A stretch of 64,000 bases of DNA, taken from VRUE01 sp963715625. Lineage in GTDB: Bacteria > Actinomycetota > Thermoleophilia > Solirubrobacterales > 70-9. Below are positions 28,661 through 37,367 of the stretch, piece by piece. The stretch spans positions 124,001 to 188,000 of the forward strand of contig OY970260.1 in the NCBI GenBank assembly GCA_963715625.1. The letters are read 5' to 3'. The position numbers and the translations under genes are program-made. The notes under the pieces were generated by a model. That model was not told the origin of the DNA and made no database searches. It was given only the letters and a program-made list of their open reading frames with translations. Positions within the stretch are counted from its first letter, which is position 1, and the number at the start of each line of letters is the position of its first letter.

Positions 28661-31146
28661 GGGGCTCCCTTTTCACCTTCGCCGCCGGCCGTCGTTCGAA
28701 GTGGGTGGTCTTCGCGATCTGGTTCCTCGGGATCTTCATCGCCGCCGGGCCGGCCAACCTGCCGGGCAAGTTCGAAGACGCCGAAAGCAACGAGGCGACC
28801 TCCTACCTGCCTGGCGACGCCGAATCGACCCACGCCCTCGACGCCACCGAGTCCCTGCAGAACGGCGAAATCGCCCCCGCCGTGATCGTCTACCGGCGCG
28901 ACTCGGGCCTCACCGCCGCCGACCGCCAAACGATCGTCGAGGACATCGGCAGGATGACCGAGAAGCGCTACCCAGGCGTCATCCCCGACGGCGAAACCGC
29001 CGCCTCGGGCGGCAAGCAGACCGGCTCCAGCAAGCCCCTGGCGACGGCGAAGGGCATTCCGGCGACCTGTGTGGCGGGAGGCAGCACCGCCGCCGTGCCG
29101 GGACAGCCCGCCGGTTACGCCCCCTTCGTCGGCCCGAGCTGCTCGCCGGACGGCAAGGAGGCGATCGTCACCGCCTACATCAAGGCCGAAGGCGAGGGCG
29201 AACGGATCGTCGACCCGGTCAAGTACTGGCGCGAACAGCTCACCGACGAACCCGGCGGCCTGGAAGCCAAGATCACCGGCGGCGCCGGCTTCTCCGCCGA
29301 CGCGATCGAAGTCTTCGAAAGCATCAACGGGACGCTGCTGCTGGCCGCGGTCAGCCTCGTGATCTTCCTGCTGATCGTCATCTACCGCTCGCCGATGTTC
29401 TTCCTGATCCCGCTGGCGGCGGTGATCTTCGCGGAGATGCTCTCGCGCTCGATCGGCTACGGGCTGACCGAGCTCGGCGTGACGGTCAACGGGCAGTCGA
29501 GCTCGATCATGTCGGTCCTCGTCCTCGGCGCCGGCACCGACTACGCGCTGCTGCTCGTCGCCCGCTACCGCGAGGAGCTGCACCACACCGTCGACAGGCA
29601 CGAGGCGATGCGAACCGCGCTGGCCTCGGCCGGCCCGGCGATCTTCGCCTCGGCCGCGACGGTGGTCGCGGCGCTGCTCTGCCTGACGCTGGCCAAGGTC
29701 AACGGCACCGCCGGCCTCGGGCCGATCGCCGCGATGGGGATCGCCTGCGCGGCGCTCTCGATGCTGACCCTGCTGCCGGCGCTGCTGACGATCTTCGGCC
29801 GGCGCGCCTTCTGGCCCTTCGTCCCGCACACGCCGGAGACGGCGCCGGACGGCGGCCGGGTCTCCGAACGGGCGCGGCGGGCGATCGTCGAGGGCTCCGC
29901 GGCCGGCGCCATCCTGCGGGTGATCGCCGCCTGCCTGCTGGTGCTCGTCCTGCTGCCGCTGGTCCTGATCAACTGGCTCCTGCGCCGCATCAGCGGCGGC
30001 AGGATCCCCTCGCTGATCGTCGGCCCCCTGGACCGGGCGGTCTTCACGCCCTACGAGGCGCGGCGGCAGCGCCTCGAGCACGCCTCCGACGCCACCCACG
30101 GCCTCTGGAAGCGCATCGGCGACCGGGTGGCGCTCTCGCCGCGCCGCGTCATGACCGGCTCGATCGTCGTCCTGCTCATCCTCTGCGGCGGCTTCGCCTT
30201 CTTCTCGACCGAACTGACCAGCGAAGACACCTACCGCGAGGAAGTCGAATCGGTGGAAGGCCAGCACCTGCTCGACCGGAGCTTCCCGGCGGGCACGACA
30301 GCGCTGACCGACGTCGTCGTCCCCGAGCGCGCGGAAGTGCCGGCGGTGAGGGCGGCGGTGGCCGGCGTGGACGGGGTCGAGGCGGTCTCGCTGCCCGTCG
30401 CGGAAGGGCCGCCGGGGACCCTCGTGCAGGCGACCCTCGAACCCAACCCCTACTCGACCGACGCCTTCGACCTGGTCGAGCCGATCCGCGAGGCGGCCCA
30501 CGGCGCCTCGCCGGAAACCCTGGTCGGCGGGCCGACCGCGGTCGAATTCGACGTCCGCGACGCGGCCGCCTGGGACTCGGTCGTGATCCCGCCGATCATC
30601 CTGCTCGTCGTCTTCCTGATCCTGATCGGCCTGCTGCGTGCCGTGACCGCGCCGCTGGTCCTGATCGGCACCGTGATCCTCAGCTTCCTCGCCGCCCTGG
30701 GCGTCGGCTACTTCGTCTTCGACGTGATCTTCGGCTTCCCCGGCTCGGACCCCTCGCTGCCCCTCTTCGCCTTCGTCTTCCTCGTCGCCCTCGGGGTCGA
30801 CTACAACATCTTCCTGATCGCCCGAGCACGGGAGGAGACGATCAAACACGGCTCCAAAGCGGGCATCCTGCGGGCCCTCGCCGTCACCGGCGCGGTCATC
30901 ACCAGCGCCGGCATCGTCCTCGCCGGCACCTTCTCGGTCCTGGCGGTCCTCCCCCTCACCTTCCTCACCGAGCTCGGCTTCGTCGTCGCCTTCGGCGTCC
31001 TCCTCGACACCTTCCTGGTCCGCAGCGTCCTCGTACCCTCGATCGCCCTCACCCTCGGCGACAGCTTCTGGTGGCCGTCATCTCTATCCAAGGGACGCAG
31101 CGCCGCGACCCCCTCTCCCTCCGATCGAGATCCGGCCCCTCACTAG
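28657..31146 (+). CDS. MMPL-family RND transporter
   Basis: This 829-residue protein starts at GTG 28657, overlapping the previous stop (GTGA). It has a first hydrophobic helix ('VVFAIWFLGIFIAAG') and two MMPL domains with 'VLVLGAGTDYALLLVARYREEL' and 'FLVALGVDYNIFLIARAREET', carrying the Asp-Tyr pairs of the proton path. It probably exports hydrophobic compounds. It is distinct from the 19322-21451 paralogue, with longer periplasmic loops. Confidence 0.88.
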   Translation: MRGSLFTFAAGRRSKWVVFAIWFLGIFIAAGPANLPGKFEDAESNEATSYLPGDAESTHALDATESLQNGEIAPAVIVYRRDSGLTAADRQTIVEDIGRMTEKRYPGVIPDGETAASGGKQTGSSKPLATAKGIPATCVAGGSTAAVPGQPAGYAPFVGPSCSPDGKEAIVTAYIKAEGEGERIVDPVKYWREQLTDEPGGLEAKITGGAGFSADAIEVFESINGTLLLAAVSLVIFLLIVIYRSPMFFLIPLAAVIFAEMLSRSIGYGLTELGVTVNGQSSSIMSVLVLGAGTDYALLLVARYREELHHTVDRHEAMRTALASAGPAIFASAATVVAALLCLTLAKVNGTAGLGPIAAMGIACAALSMLTLLPALLTIFGRRAFWPFVPHTPETAPDGGRVSERARRAIVEGSAAGAILRVIAACLLVLVLLPLVLINWLLRRISGGRIPSLIVGPLDRAVFTPYEARRQRLEHASDATHGLWKRIGDRVALSPRRVMTGSIVVLLILCGGFAFFSTELTSEDTYREEVESVEGQHLLDRSFPAGTTALTDVVVPERAEVPAVRAAVAGVDGVEAVSLPVAEGPPGTLVQATLEPNPYSTDAFDLVEPIREAAHGASPETLVGGPTAVEFDVRDAAAWDSVVIPPIILLVVFLILIGLLRAVTAPLVLIGTVILSFLAALGVGYFVFDVIFGFPGSDPSLPLFAFVFLVALGVDYNIFLIARAREETIKHGSKAGILRALAVTGAVITSAGIVLAGTFSVLAVLPLTFLTELGFVVAFGVLLDTFLVRSVLVPSIALTLGDSFWWPSSLSKGRSAATPSPSDRDPAPH

Positions 31147-31164
31147 CCCCTCTCGCGCGGGTGG

Positions 31165-31231
31165 CGCGGTAGGGGGAACCGCCCCTGAGGACGCTTTAGC
31201 GACCGGAAGGGGCGGTGGGTCCCCTGCCGCG
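31165..31231. terminator. Long imperfect hairpin between convergent genes
   Basis: Arms of 22 and 24 bases (31165-31186 and 31208-31231) pair with a few mismatches around a 21-base loop, between the MMPL gene and the convergent glnA. It is likely a bidirectional terminator. Its loop differs from the conserved loop at 23600 and 33740. Confidence 0.6.
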
Positions 31232-31253
31232 ACAGGACCCGCGCGCCAGCCCG

Positions 31254-32606
31254 CTACAGAACCGGCAGGAACTGCTCGACCTCGTAAGGCGTGACCTGGA
31301 CGCGGTACTCGTCCCACTCCTGCCGCTTTATCTCGACGAAGCGCCTGAACGTGTGCTCGCCGAGCGTGCGCAGGACCAGCTCGGACTCGGCCGCCACCTC
31401 GATCGCCTCGCCCAGCGTCGCCGGCAGCTGCTCGATGCCCTGATGGGCGAGCTCCTCGGGCGAGAGGTGGTAGAGGTTCTGCTCCATCGGCTCGGGCAGC
31501 TCGTAGCCCTTCTCGATCCCTTCCAGCCCCGCATGCAGCATGCCGGCGAAGCAGAGGTAGGGGTTGCAGGCCGGGTCGGGGCAGCGCAGCTCGGCCCGCG
31601 TCGCCCCCTCCTTGCCGGGGTGGTAGAGCGGCACCCGGATCAGGGCCGAGCGGTTGCGCCGCGACCAGGCGAGGTAGACCGGCGCCTCGAACCCGGGCAC
31701 CAGGCGCTTGTAGGAGTTGACCCACTGGGCGAAGAGCGGCGAGATCTCGCGCGCGTGCTTGAGCTGGCCGGCGATGAAGGCCTTCGCCGTGGGCGAGAGG
31801 AAGTACTGGTCGTCGGGGTCGAAGAAGGCGTTGCGGCCATCCTTGGTCAGCGACTGGTGGACGTGCATGCCGGAGCCGTTCTCGCCGAAGAGCGGCTTCG
31901 GCATGAAGGTCGCGTGCCAGCCGTACTTCATCGCGTACTCCTTGACGACGATGCGGTAGGTCATGCAGTCGTCGGCCATCGCCAGCGCGTTCTTGTAGCG
32001 CATGTCGACCTCGTGCTGGGAGGGGCCTACCTCGTGGTGGGTGTACTCGACGTGGATGCCCATCTTCTCCAGCGCCAGCACGGTGTCGCGGCGCACGTCG
32101 GAGCCGGCGTCGAGCGTGGTCAGGTCGAAGTAGCCGCCCTCGTCTAGCACCTCCGGCACGCCGCCGTCGGGCCGGGCCGAGCGGAAGTAGAAGAACTCCA
32201 GCTCGGGACCGATGTTGAAGGCGTCGAAGCCCATCTCCTCGGCCCGCCTGAGGGCGCGCTTCATGATCCAGCGCGGATCGCCCTCGTAGGGCTCGCCACC
32301 GGGCACCTGGACGTCGCAGAACATGCGCGCGACGGCGTTTTCGCCTTCCGGCCGCCAGGGGATCAGGGCGAAGGTCGAGGGATCGGGCATCGCGATCATG
32401 TCCGACTCCTCGATCGGGTTGAAGCCGGTGATCGAGGAGCCGTCGAAGCCCATGCCGCCTTCGAAGGCGTCATCGAGCTCCGCCGAGTTGATCGAGAAGC
32501 TCTTCAGCTGGCCGAGCACGTCGGTGAACCAGAGGCGGACGAAGCGGACGTCGTTGTCCTTGACGATCTGGGCGACGTCAGCGGCGCTCTTCGGTTGATC
32601 TACCAT
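31254..32606 (-). CDS. glnA: Glutamine synthetase type I
   Basis: This 450-residue protein has 'FDGSSITGF', 'GPELEFFYF' and 'HHEVGPSQHEVDMRY' (metal ligands), 'GSGMHVHQSL' and 'NRSALIRVP'. It joins ammonia to glutamate with ATP. At about 450 residues, and with 'NLYHLSPEEL' in the region of the adenylylation loop, it resembles the shorter GSI-alpha type, though the Tyr is retained. An AGGAGG ribosome-binding site precedes the ATG. Confidence 0.93.
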   Translation of the reverse strand: MVDQPKSAADVAQIVKDNDVRFVRLWFTDVLGQLKSFSINSAELDDAFEGGMGFDGSSITGFNPIEESDMIAMPDPSTFALIPWRPEGENAVARMFCDVQVPGGEPYEGDPRWIMKRALRRAEEMGFDAFNIGPELEFFYFRSARPDGGVPEVLDEGGYFDLTTLDAGSDVRRDTVLALEKMGIHVEYTHHEVGPSQHEVDMRYKNALAMADDCMTYRIVVKEYAMKYGWHATFMPKPLFGENGSGMHVHQSLTKDGRNAFFDPDDQYFLSPTAKAFIAGQLKHAREISPLFAQWVNSYKRLVPGFEAPVYLAWSRRNRSALIRVPLYHPGKEGATRAELRCPDPACNPYLCFAGMLHAGLEGIEKGYELPEPMEQNLYHLSPEELAHQGIEQLPATLGEAIEVAAESELVLRTLGEHTFRRFVEIKRQEWDEYRVQVTPYEVEQFLPVL

Positions 32607-32804
32607 GTTCTGGGCCTCCTGGGCTCGCGCTTGTCACGCTCGGTTGGTGCGCAACGATAGGCGAAACGGGCCGCGGTGAACCAGGCGGGTAGGTATCCCC
32701 GTATCCGGGTAGAGGGCGAGTGCCCCGGAGCAGGGAACGTCCCGATCGAGCCCGGCACGGCGCGCTCCCCGGGGGCGGCTTGCAGGAACGCCGAAAAGCA
32801 GGTA

Positions 32805-32825
32805 TAACTTACCAGACGTAAGTTA
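32805..32825. promoter_or_regulatory. Palindrome upstream of AhpD-like gene
   Basis: TAACTTAC-CAGAC-GTAAGTTA is a perfect 8-bp inverted repeat in an AT-rich segment between divergent glnA and the AhpD-like gene. It is a plausible regulator-binding site for the rightward promoter. Confidence 0.5.
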
Positions 32826-32903
32826 ATGGCTAAAAGTAAAGTGAAGGCCACGTAAAGGCTCTGTGAAGCGGAAATCCGCCGTACGAAGCCGGAGGCGATG
32901 CGA

Positions 32904-33473
32904 GTGACAGTGAAAACAGACGTGAGCAGGTTCCAGATCCACGACGAGTTGACGGCGCCCGACGAGAGCGCTCCAGTGATCAAAACGATCCAGGCGACGG
33001 GCGGCGCCGTGACCAAGTTCGTCGGCGTGCTCGCCGGCGCCCCCGCGGTCCTGCGGGCCTACACGCGGATGCGCTCGGAGCTGCGCGGCGGCGTCCTGCC
33101 GCGGGCGACCCGCGTGCGGATCGCGCTGGCCGTGGCCGAGTACCGCGAGGACGGCTACAGCATCGCCCAGCACGCGAAGACCGCGCGCGGCGCGGGCCTC
33201 GGCCTCGACGAGGTCTCCCGGGCGCGCAGCTTCGACTCGGCCGACCCCAAGGAGGCGGCGCTGCTCGAGTACCTGCACGGTGCCCTGGAGGCCAACGGCC
33301 ACCCGCCCCTCCACCTCCATGAGGAGGCGCGCGAAATCGGCTGGAGCGACGAGGAGCTGCTGGAGGCCGTCGCGCACCTCGCCCTAAACGAGTTCCAGTC
33401 CCTGATAGCAAGAGCTGCTGAGCTTCCCAAAGACCAAAGCGGCCCGCGGGTTCTTCCCTCGGCGGCGGCGTAG
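32904..33473 (+). CDS. AhpD/carboxymuconolactone-decarboxylase-fold protein lacking catalytic cysteines
   Basis: The fold is recognisable from 'RVRIALAVAEYREDGYSIAQHAKTARGAGL' and 'ALLEYLHGALEANG'. In AhpD the C-x-x-C-x3-H site carries the peroxidase chemistry; here the corresponding residues read D-G-Y-S, with the His retained. Redox activity is therefore unlikely and a different role is probable. GGAGG at 32891-32895 is 8 bases before GTG 32904, which I prefer to ATG 32898 (2 bases away). A classic terminator follows. Confidence 0.7.
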   Translation: MTVKTDVSRFQIHDELTAPDESAPVIKTIQATGGAVTKFVGVLAGAPAVLRAYTRMRSELRGGVLPRATRVRIALAVAEYREDGYSIAQHAKTARGAGLGLDEVSRARSFDSADPKEAALLEYLHGALEANGHPPLHLHEEAREIGWSDEELLEAVAHLALNEFQSLIARAAELPKDQSGPRVLPSAAA

Positions 33474-33498
33474 GCGCCTGGTTCAACTCTGAAGGTCG

Positions 33499-33523
33499 AG
33501 AGGCCCCGGAGGGGCCTCTTTTT
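33499..33523 (+). terminator. Rho-independent terminator
   Basis: A 9-bp stem (AGAGGCCCC / GGGGCCTCT) with a 3-base loop is followed by a T-run, directly after the AhpD-like gene. Confidence 0.85.
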
Positions 33524-33713
33524 CGCTCCCAGGGTTGGCGGGGCACGAAAGCTCCACCGCCGAAGGAAGCTTCGCGAGAGAGCTTGTGGCAGCAAGCCCG
33601 CCGACGCGTTAGCTGAAAGCTTTTTCCAATGCGAGGCGCGCGCCGGCTGAACCTTTTGCCCCCTTTTACGGGGGTCAACCGTTCAGCCGTTGGCAATCGA
33701 CGCGAAGCTGGAA

Positions 33714-33789
33714 GGGGCGTCGGGGTCCATCCCAAAAACACTCAAGCGAGGCTCCTGCCGAGCGTTTTTGGGATGGTCCCCGACGCCCC
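33714..33789. repeat. Long hairpin with conserved three-way-junction loop, copy 2
   Basis: Its 26-bp arms (33714-33739 and 33764-33789, one mismatch) enclose a 24-base loop that differs from copy 1 (23600-23623) at one base only. That base falls in the tetraloop of the first mini-hairpin. The stems of the two copies differ in sequence. It lies between convergent genes and could act as a bidirectional terminator. Confidence 0.7.
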
Positions 33790-33802
33790 ACCCCGCTCAA
33801 AG

Positions 33803-34531
33803 TCAATCCTCGACAACCGTAACCGTATAGAGCAGCCTCGCCGTTGAGTAGCGGCAGCCGTATTCGGCGCGGACGCCCACCTTCTGCTGCGGTTCGCCCT
33901 GGCGGACGTCGGTTGCGTTGACGCACTTGCCCGCTTCGCGGCTGGCGCGCCAGGCGTTGGTGTCGGGCAGGCCCTGGGCGAAGGCGGGGGCCCAGGTCGG
34001 CACGGTGAGGCCGACGATGTCGCCCTTCTGCACGCGCAGCGATGCGCCGAACCTGACCGTCTGGCCGAGGTAGGGGCTGAGCACGTGGATCGAGCCCTGG
34101 GCGCGCAGGTTGTAGCGGGGCGGGTTGGTTTCCGGGATGCGGCGGAGGATCGCCAGGCGCGCCTCGGGTGGGGTGCCGAAGAAGTTGTTGAAGAAGGAGC
34201 GCTGGCTGCCGGTCGGCTCGGCGAGGGCCAGGGTCCAGGACTTCACCTTGCCGTCCCTGCGGACGCGGAAGGGAAGCGAGCCCTGGGCGGTGCTGACCTG
34301 GAAGCCGGTGACGCTGCCGATCGCCTGGCAGGGCGAGTCGGGACAGGACGGGTCCGGCGTCGTGCCGGTGTCGCCGAGGACGACGGTCGTCTTCGAGGCT
34401 GTCGCCGCCCCAGCACTGCCGTTGAGGGTGACGAGGAGGCCCAGCAGGGCCGCAAGCGAGAGGGCAACCGCCACGCGGCCGTGAACTCCGGCCGACCTGG
34501 CGTTGACAGCTGCGTGCGAAGACCTCGACAT
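33803..34531 (-). CDS. Secreted protein, unknown function
   Basis: This 242-residue protein has a signal peptide ('VAVALSLAALLGLLVTLNGSAGA') and a beta-rich body with four cysteines, two in 'PDPSCPDSPCQAIG' and two near the C-terminus ('GKCVNATD', 'EYGCRYS'), likely disulfide-bonded outside the cell. 'GQTVRFGASLRVQKGDIVGLTVPTWAP' suggests a lectin- or jelly-roll-like fold, but I do not recognise the family. A GAGAGGAG ribosome-binding site supports the start. Confidence 0.75.
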   Translation of the reverse strand: MSRSSHAAVNARSAGVHGRVAVALSLAALLGLLVTLNGSAGAATASKTTVVLGDTGTTPDPSCPDSPCQAIGSVTGFQVSTAQGSLPFRVRRDGKVKSWTLALAEPTGSQRSFFNNFFGTPPEARLAILRRIPETNPPRYNLRAQGSIHVLSPYLGQTVRFGASLRVQKGDIVGLTVPTWAPAFAQGLPDTNAWRASREAGKCVNATDVRQGEPQQKVGVRAEYGCRYSTARLLYTVTVVED

Positions 34532-34599
34532 GCCCTTGCTCCTCTCTCGTTGAAATCCAGCGTCCGAGGCAGATTAGCCGTGGAAGCGGGAAATCCTGC

Positions 34600-35118
34600 T
34601 TATCCGGCGCCGCGTGCGTGGCGCAGGGCGACCGCGTAACGGACGCGATCGACGCCTTCGAAGCCGAGGGCGCGGCGGGCGCCGTTGGTCAGGTCGAAGG
34701 CGTTGCCCTCGGTATAGGGGCCGCGGTCGATCACCCTCGTGACCAGGGAACGGCCGCGGTAGGCGAGCTTGAGCGTGGTGCCGCAGGGAAGCGTCTTGTG
34801 GGCGACGCCGACCGTGCCGGGCCAGAGGGTCTGGCCACAGGCGGTGTGGTTGCCGTAGAGGCCGGGCCCGTACCAGGTGGCGCCGGCGGAGCGCATCGGG
34901 CTGCTGAAGACGATGCCCTGGCCGCCGGGCACCGTGCCGTCGGAAGCGGCGACACCGGCGCCGCCGGTCCCCGCCTGGGCGGGCACGGCACCGAGGAGCA
35001 GGACCGCGGTCGCGACCCCGAGCGCCGCCCGGCGCAGCCGCCGGCCGGGGCCCTCGCTGCGTGCGCGGCCCGCTCGTGAATGATCTTTCCGCCCGTGGCG
35101 GTTTCTCCCTGCCTTCAT
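34600..35118 (-). CDS. RlpA-like double-psi beta-barrel secreted protein
   Basis: This 172-residue protein has a signal peptide ('ALGVATAVLLLGAVPAQA') and a DPBB domain with 'ATWYGPGLYGNHTACGQTL', 'VAHKTLPCGTTLKLAYRGR' and 'VIDRGPYTEGNAFDLTNGA', which include the catalytic-type Asp and His. Related RlpA and expansin-like proteins act on peptidoglycan. It lies directly downstream of a c-di-AMP riboswitch, a known arrangement for actinobacterial wall-remodelling genes. Confidence 0.85.
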   Translation of the reverse strand: MKAGRNRHGRKDHSRAGRARSEGPGRRLRRAALGVATAVLLLGAVPAQAGTGGAGVAASDGTVPGGQGIVFSSPMRSAGATWYGPGLYGNHTACGQTLWPGTVGVAHKTLPCGTTLKLAYRGRSLVTRVIDRGPYTEGNAFDLTNGARRALGFEGVDRVRYAVALRHARGAG

Positions 35119-35126
35119 TGCTCTTT

Positions 35127-35280
35127 GCGACGCTTACGGGGTTAGCTGACGGGCTCGCGCTGAAAGAGCTGCGCTACGCGGCAGGTGCCGGCGATTCGCC
35201 CCAACAAGTGGGTCCCCCGCTCCCCGCGGTATGTAGGCGGAGATTCAGCGGAAGTTGGCGGCAGGTTAGCAAACGCTAAG
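35127..35280 (-). promoter_or_regulatory. c-di-AMP (ydaO/yuaA-type) riboswitch
   Basis: On the minus strand the leader of the RlpA-like gene contains the class-typical blocks 'CGGGGAGCGGGGGACCCA' and 'GGGGCGAATCGCCGG' and the strongly conserved 3' segment 'CCGTCAGCTAACCCCGTAAG' shortly before the start codon. In this class c-di-AMP binding usually turns expression off. The exact 5' boundary is approximate. Confidence 0.85.
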
Positions 35281-35302
35281 ACATGAAACCGTGTCGAGAT
35301 TG

Positions 35303-35330
35303 GGAAAGGCCCCCTTGCGGGGGCCTTTCC
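35303..35330 (-). terminator. Terminator of rnpB
   Basis: A perfect 12-bp stem (GGAAAGGCCCCC and complement) with a 4-base loop lies immediately after the 3' end of the RNase P RNA gene. It is symmetrical and could also act on the other strand. Confidence 0.75.
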
Positions 35331-35332
35331 GT

Positions 35333-35705
35333 CAGCGGGCCTGTAAGCCGGATCCTGTCGTGAGCGACCATCTGTCTCCCGGGGCCGGAGCCCCGGAGGG
35401 CCGCCTAAGCGGCCCTGCGGCCTACCTGGACCTCGCCGGGCAGGGTCGACGGTCCTGCTTGGCCTTGCACCTGGCGGGGTTTGCCTGGCCGCCGCGTCAC
35501 CGCGACGCCGGTGCGCTCTTACCGCACCATTTCACCTTTGCCTGTACGCGACTCACGTGTGGCCGCGCCATCGGCCGTGTATTTCTGTGGCACTTTCCCG
35601 CGGGTTTCCCCGGGTGGGCGTTACCCACCGCCTCGCCCTGTGGTGTCCGGACTTTCCTCGAGGGGTTTTCTCTCCCCCCGCAGTCGCTCGGCCCGCCCAG
35701 CGATG
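35333..35705 (-). ncRNA. rnpB: RNase P RNA, bacterial class A
   Basis: On the minus strand the 5' region has 'GAGGAAAGTCCGGACACC' (P4 and CR-I). The middle has 'GGTGAAATGGTGCGGTAAGA' followed by 'GGCAAACCCC', then 'AGTGCCACAGAAATACACGG'. The 3' end is 'GGATCCGGCTTACAGG'. These are the universal conserved blocks in order over about 370 nt. The RNA is the catalytic subunit that matures tRNA 5' ends. The ends are accurate to a few bases. Confidence 0.95.
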
Positions 35706-35793
35706 GTAGCGCGGAGCCCTTGGCATGCTCGGCGAATCGAAGGGTTATGGGTGCCCCAGCCCGGGAAACCCTTCGACGAAATATCCTCAGCGG

Positions 35794-36624
35794 ATGCCGA
35801 CGGCGGTCGTCACGGGAGCGGGAGGCGGCATCGGCCGCGCGATCGCGCTCGAGCTGGCGGGCCGGGGCTACCTGGTCCACGTCACCGACGTCGACGCCGA
35901 CGCGGCGGCCCGGGCCGCGGGGGAGATCGGCAGCGGGACCCGCTCCTCAAGCCTCGACGTGCGCGACGAGGCGGCCTGCCGAGCGGTCGCAGCCGAAGCC
36001 GCGAAAAGCCACGGCTCGCTCGACCTCTGGGTCAACAACGCCGGGGTGCTGATGACCGGAGACGCCTGGGCTCAGGACGAGGCGACCCGCAGGACGATGA
36101 TCGAGGTCAACACGCTGGGGACGATGAACGGCACGATCGCCGCTCTGGAGCCGATGCGGGCCGCCGGCCGCGGCCACGTGATCAACGTGATCTCCCTGGC
36201 CGGCATCGTCGCAGCGCCTGGCGAGGTCAACTACTCGGCGAGCAAGCACGCCGCGATGGCGTTCACGCTCGGCACCCTCTTCGACCTGCGCCGCGGCGGC
36301 ATCGAGGGGATCAAGCTCTCCGCAGTGTGCCCCGACGGCGCCTGGACGCCGATGCTGGAAGACAAGCTCGACGACCCCGACGCGGCCGGGTCCTTCTCGG
36401 GCACGCTGCTGAGGCCCGAGCAGATCGCGGCCGCGGTCGGCAAGCTGACTGAGCGACCGAGGCCGATCCTGATCCTGCCCCGCTGGCGCGGCCTGCAGCT
36501 CCGCCTCCTCGACCTCTTCCCCCGCCTCACCCTGCGCCTGCTGCCGCTGGCGATGAGCGATGCACGGCGCAAACAGCGCCGTTACAAGAAGCTGATCGAA
36601 GCCGGTCGCTGGCCGAAGAGCTAG
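35794..36624 (+). CDS. Short-chain dehydrogenase/reductase
   Basis: This 276-residue protein has the NAD(P)-binding 'VVTGAGGGIGRAIALEL', 'NNAGVL', catalytic Ser in 'VISLAG' and the Y-x3-K motif in 'VNYSASKHAAM'. The substrate is unknown. The C-terminus is basic and hydrophobic ('LLDLFPRLTLRLLPLAMSDARRKQRRYKK'), suggesting membrane association. ATG 35794 gives the normal N-terminus. Its stop overlaps the convergent lexA stop. Confidence 0.87.
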   Translation: MPTAVVTGAGGGIGRAIALELAGRGYLVHVTDVDADAAARAAGEIGSGTRSSSLDVRDEAACRAVAAEAAKSHGSLDLWVNNAGVLMTGDAWAQDEATRRTMIEVNTLGTMNGTIAALEPMRAAGRGHVINVISLAGIVAAPGEVNYSASKHAAMAFTLGTLFDLRRGGIEGIKLSAVCPDGAWTPMLEDKLDDPDAAGSFSGTLLRPEQIAAAVGKLTERPRPILILPRWRGLQLRLLDLFPRLTLRLLPLAMSDARRKQRRYKKLIEAGRWPKS

Positions 36625-37232
36625 ATCTTCCTAAAGACGCCGACGACTTTGCCGAGCACCGTGGCCTCTGTGGTCCGGATCGGCTCCATCGCCTCGTTCT
36701 CGGGCTGCAGGCGGACGTGGTCGTCCTCGCGGAAGAACCGCTTGACCGTGGCCTCTTCGCCGATCAGGGCGACGACGATCTCGCCGTTGGCGGCATCGCT
36801 GGCTGGGCGCACGACGACGTAGTCGCCCTCGAAGATGCCCGCGTCCACCATGCTCTCGCCGCGCACCCTGAGGATGTAGTCGCCGTCCTCGCCGCCAATC
36901 ACGTCGGGGACCTCGATGTACTCCTCGACGTTCTCCTCGGCGAGGATCGGCTCGCCCGCGGCGACCTGGCCGACCAGCGGCAGCCCGCTCTCCGGCCGGA
37001 TCGTCCGCTTCGCCTTGTCGAAGAGCAGCTCGATCGCCCGCGGCTTGGCGGGATCGCGTTTCAGCAGCCCGATCTTCTCCAGGTTGGCCAGGTGCGCGTG
37101 CACGGTCGAGGACGAGTGCAGCCCCACCGCTTTCCCGATCTCCCGCACCGTCGGCGGGTACCCGGTCTTGGCCGCGTACTTGCGGATGAAGTCGAAGATC
37201 TCCTTCTGCCTCTTGGTCAGATCCAGCTCCAC
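36621..37232 (-). CDS. lexA: LexA repressor
   Basis: This 203-residue protein has an N-terminal winged helix ('GYPPTVREIGKAVGLHSSSTVHAHLANLEKIGLL'), the Ala-Gly self-cleavage site in 'GQVAAGEP', catalytic Ser in 'RGESMVDAGI' and Lys in 'EEATVKRFF'. It represses the SOS regulon and cleaves itself with RecA. GTG at 37232, with GGGAGGGGAG upstream, is preferred to ATG 37259. An SOS box lies upstream. Confidence 0.95.
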   Translation of the reverse strand: MELDLTKRQKEIFDFIRKYAAKTGYPPTVREIGKAVGLHSSSTVHAHLANLEKIGLLKRDPAKPRAIELLFDKAKRTIRPESGLPLVGQVAAGEPILAEENVEEYIEVPDVIGGEDGDYILRVRGESMVDAGIFEGDYVVVRPASDAANGEIVVALIGEEATVKRFFREDDHVRLQPENEAMEPIRTTEATVLGKVVGVFRKI

Positions 37233-37275
37233 GCCAGCTCCCCTCCCAGCTCCCCGCATCGGGTCTCAATTCGTT

Positions 37276-37289
37276 CGAACATCTGTTCG
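37276..37289. promoter_or_regulatory. SOS box (LexA operator)
   Basis: CGAACATCTGTTCG is a perfect match to the Gram-positive/actinobacterial GAAC-N4-GTTC box, upstream of lexA, indicating autoregulation. Confidence 0.9.
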
Positions 37290-37367
37290 CAAGCGTACCG
37301 GGCATCCCGGACACTCGCAACCAGGGACGCCTCCTGGGCGCAAACATCTAGAATCGACGCCCCTCGA

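Noticed and set aside
28648..30849. 733-codon frame antisense to the MMPL transporter
   Set aside because: Very high D/R/E/G content without any domain; the plus strand encodes a clear RND transporter.
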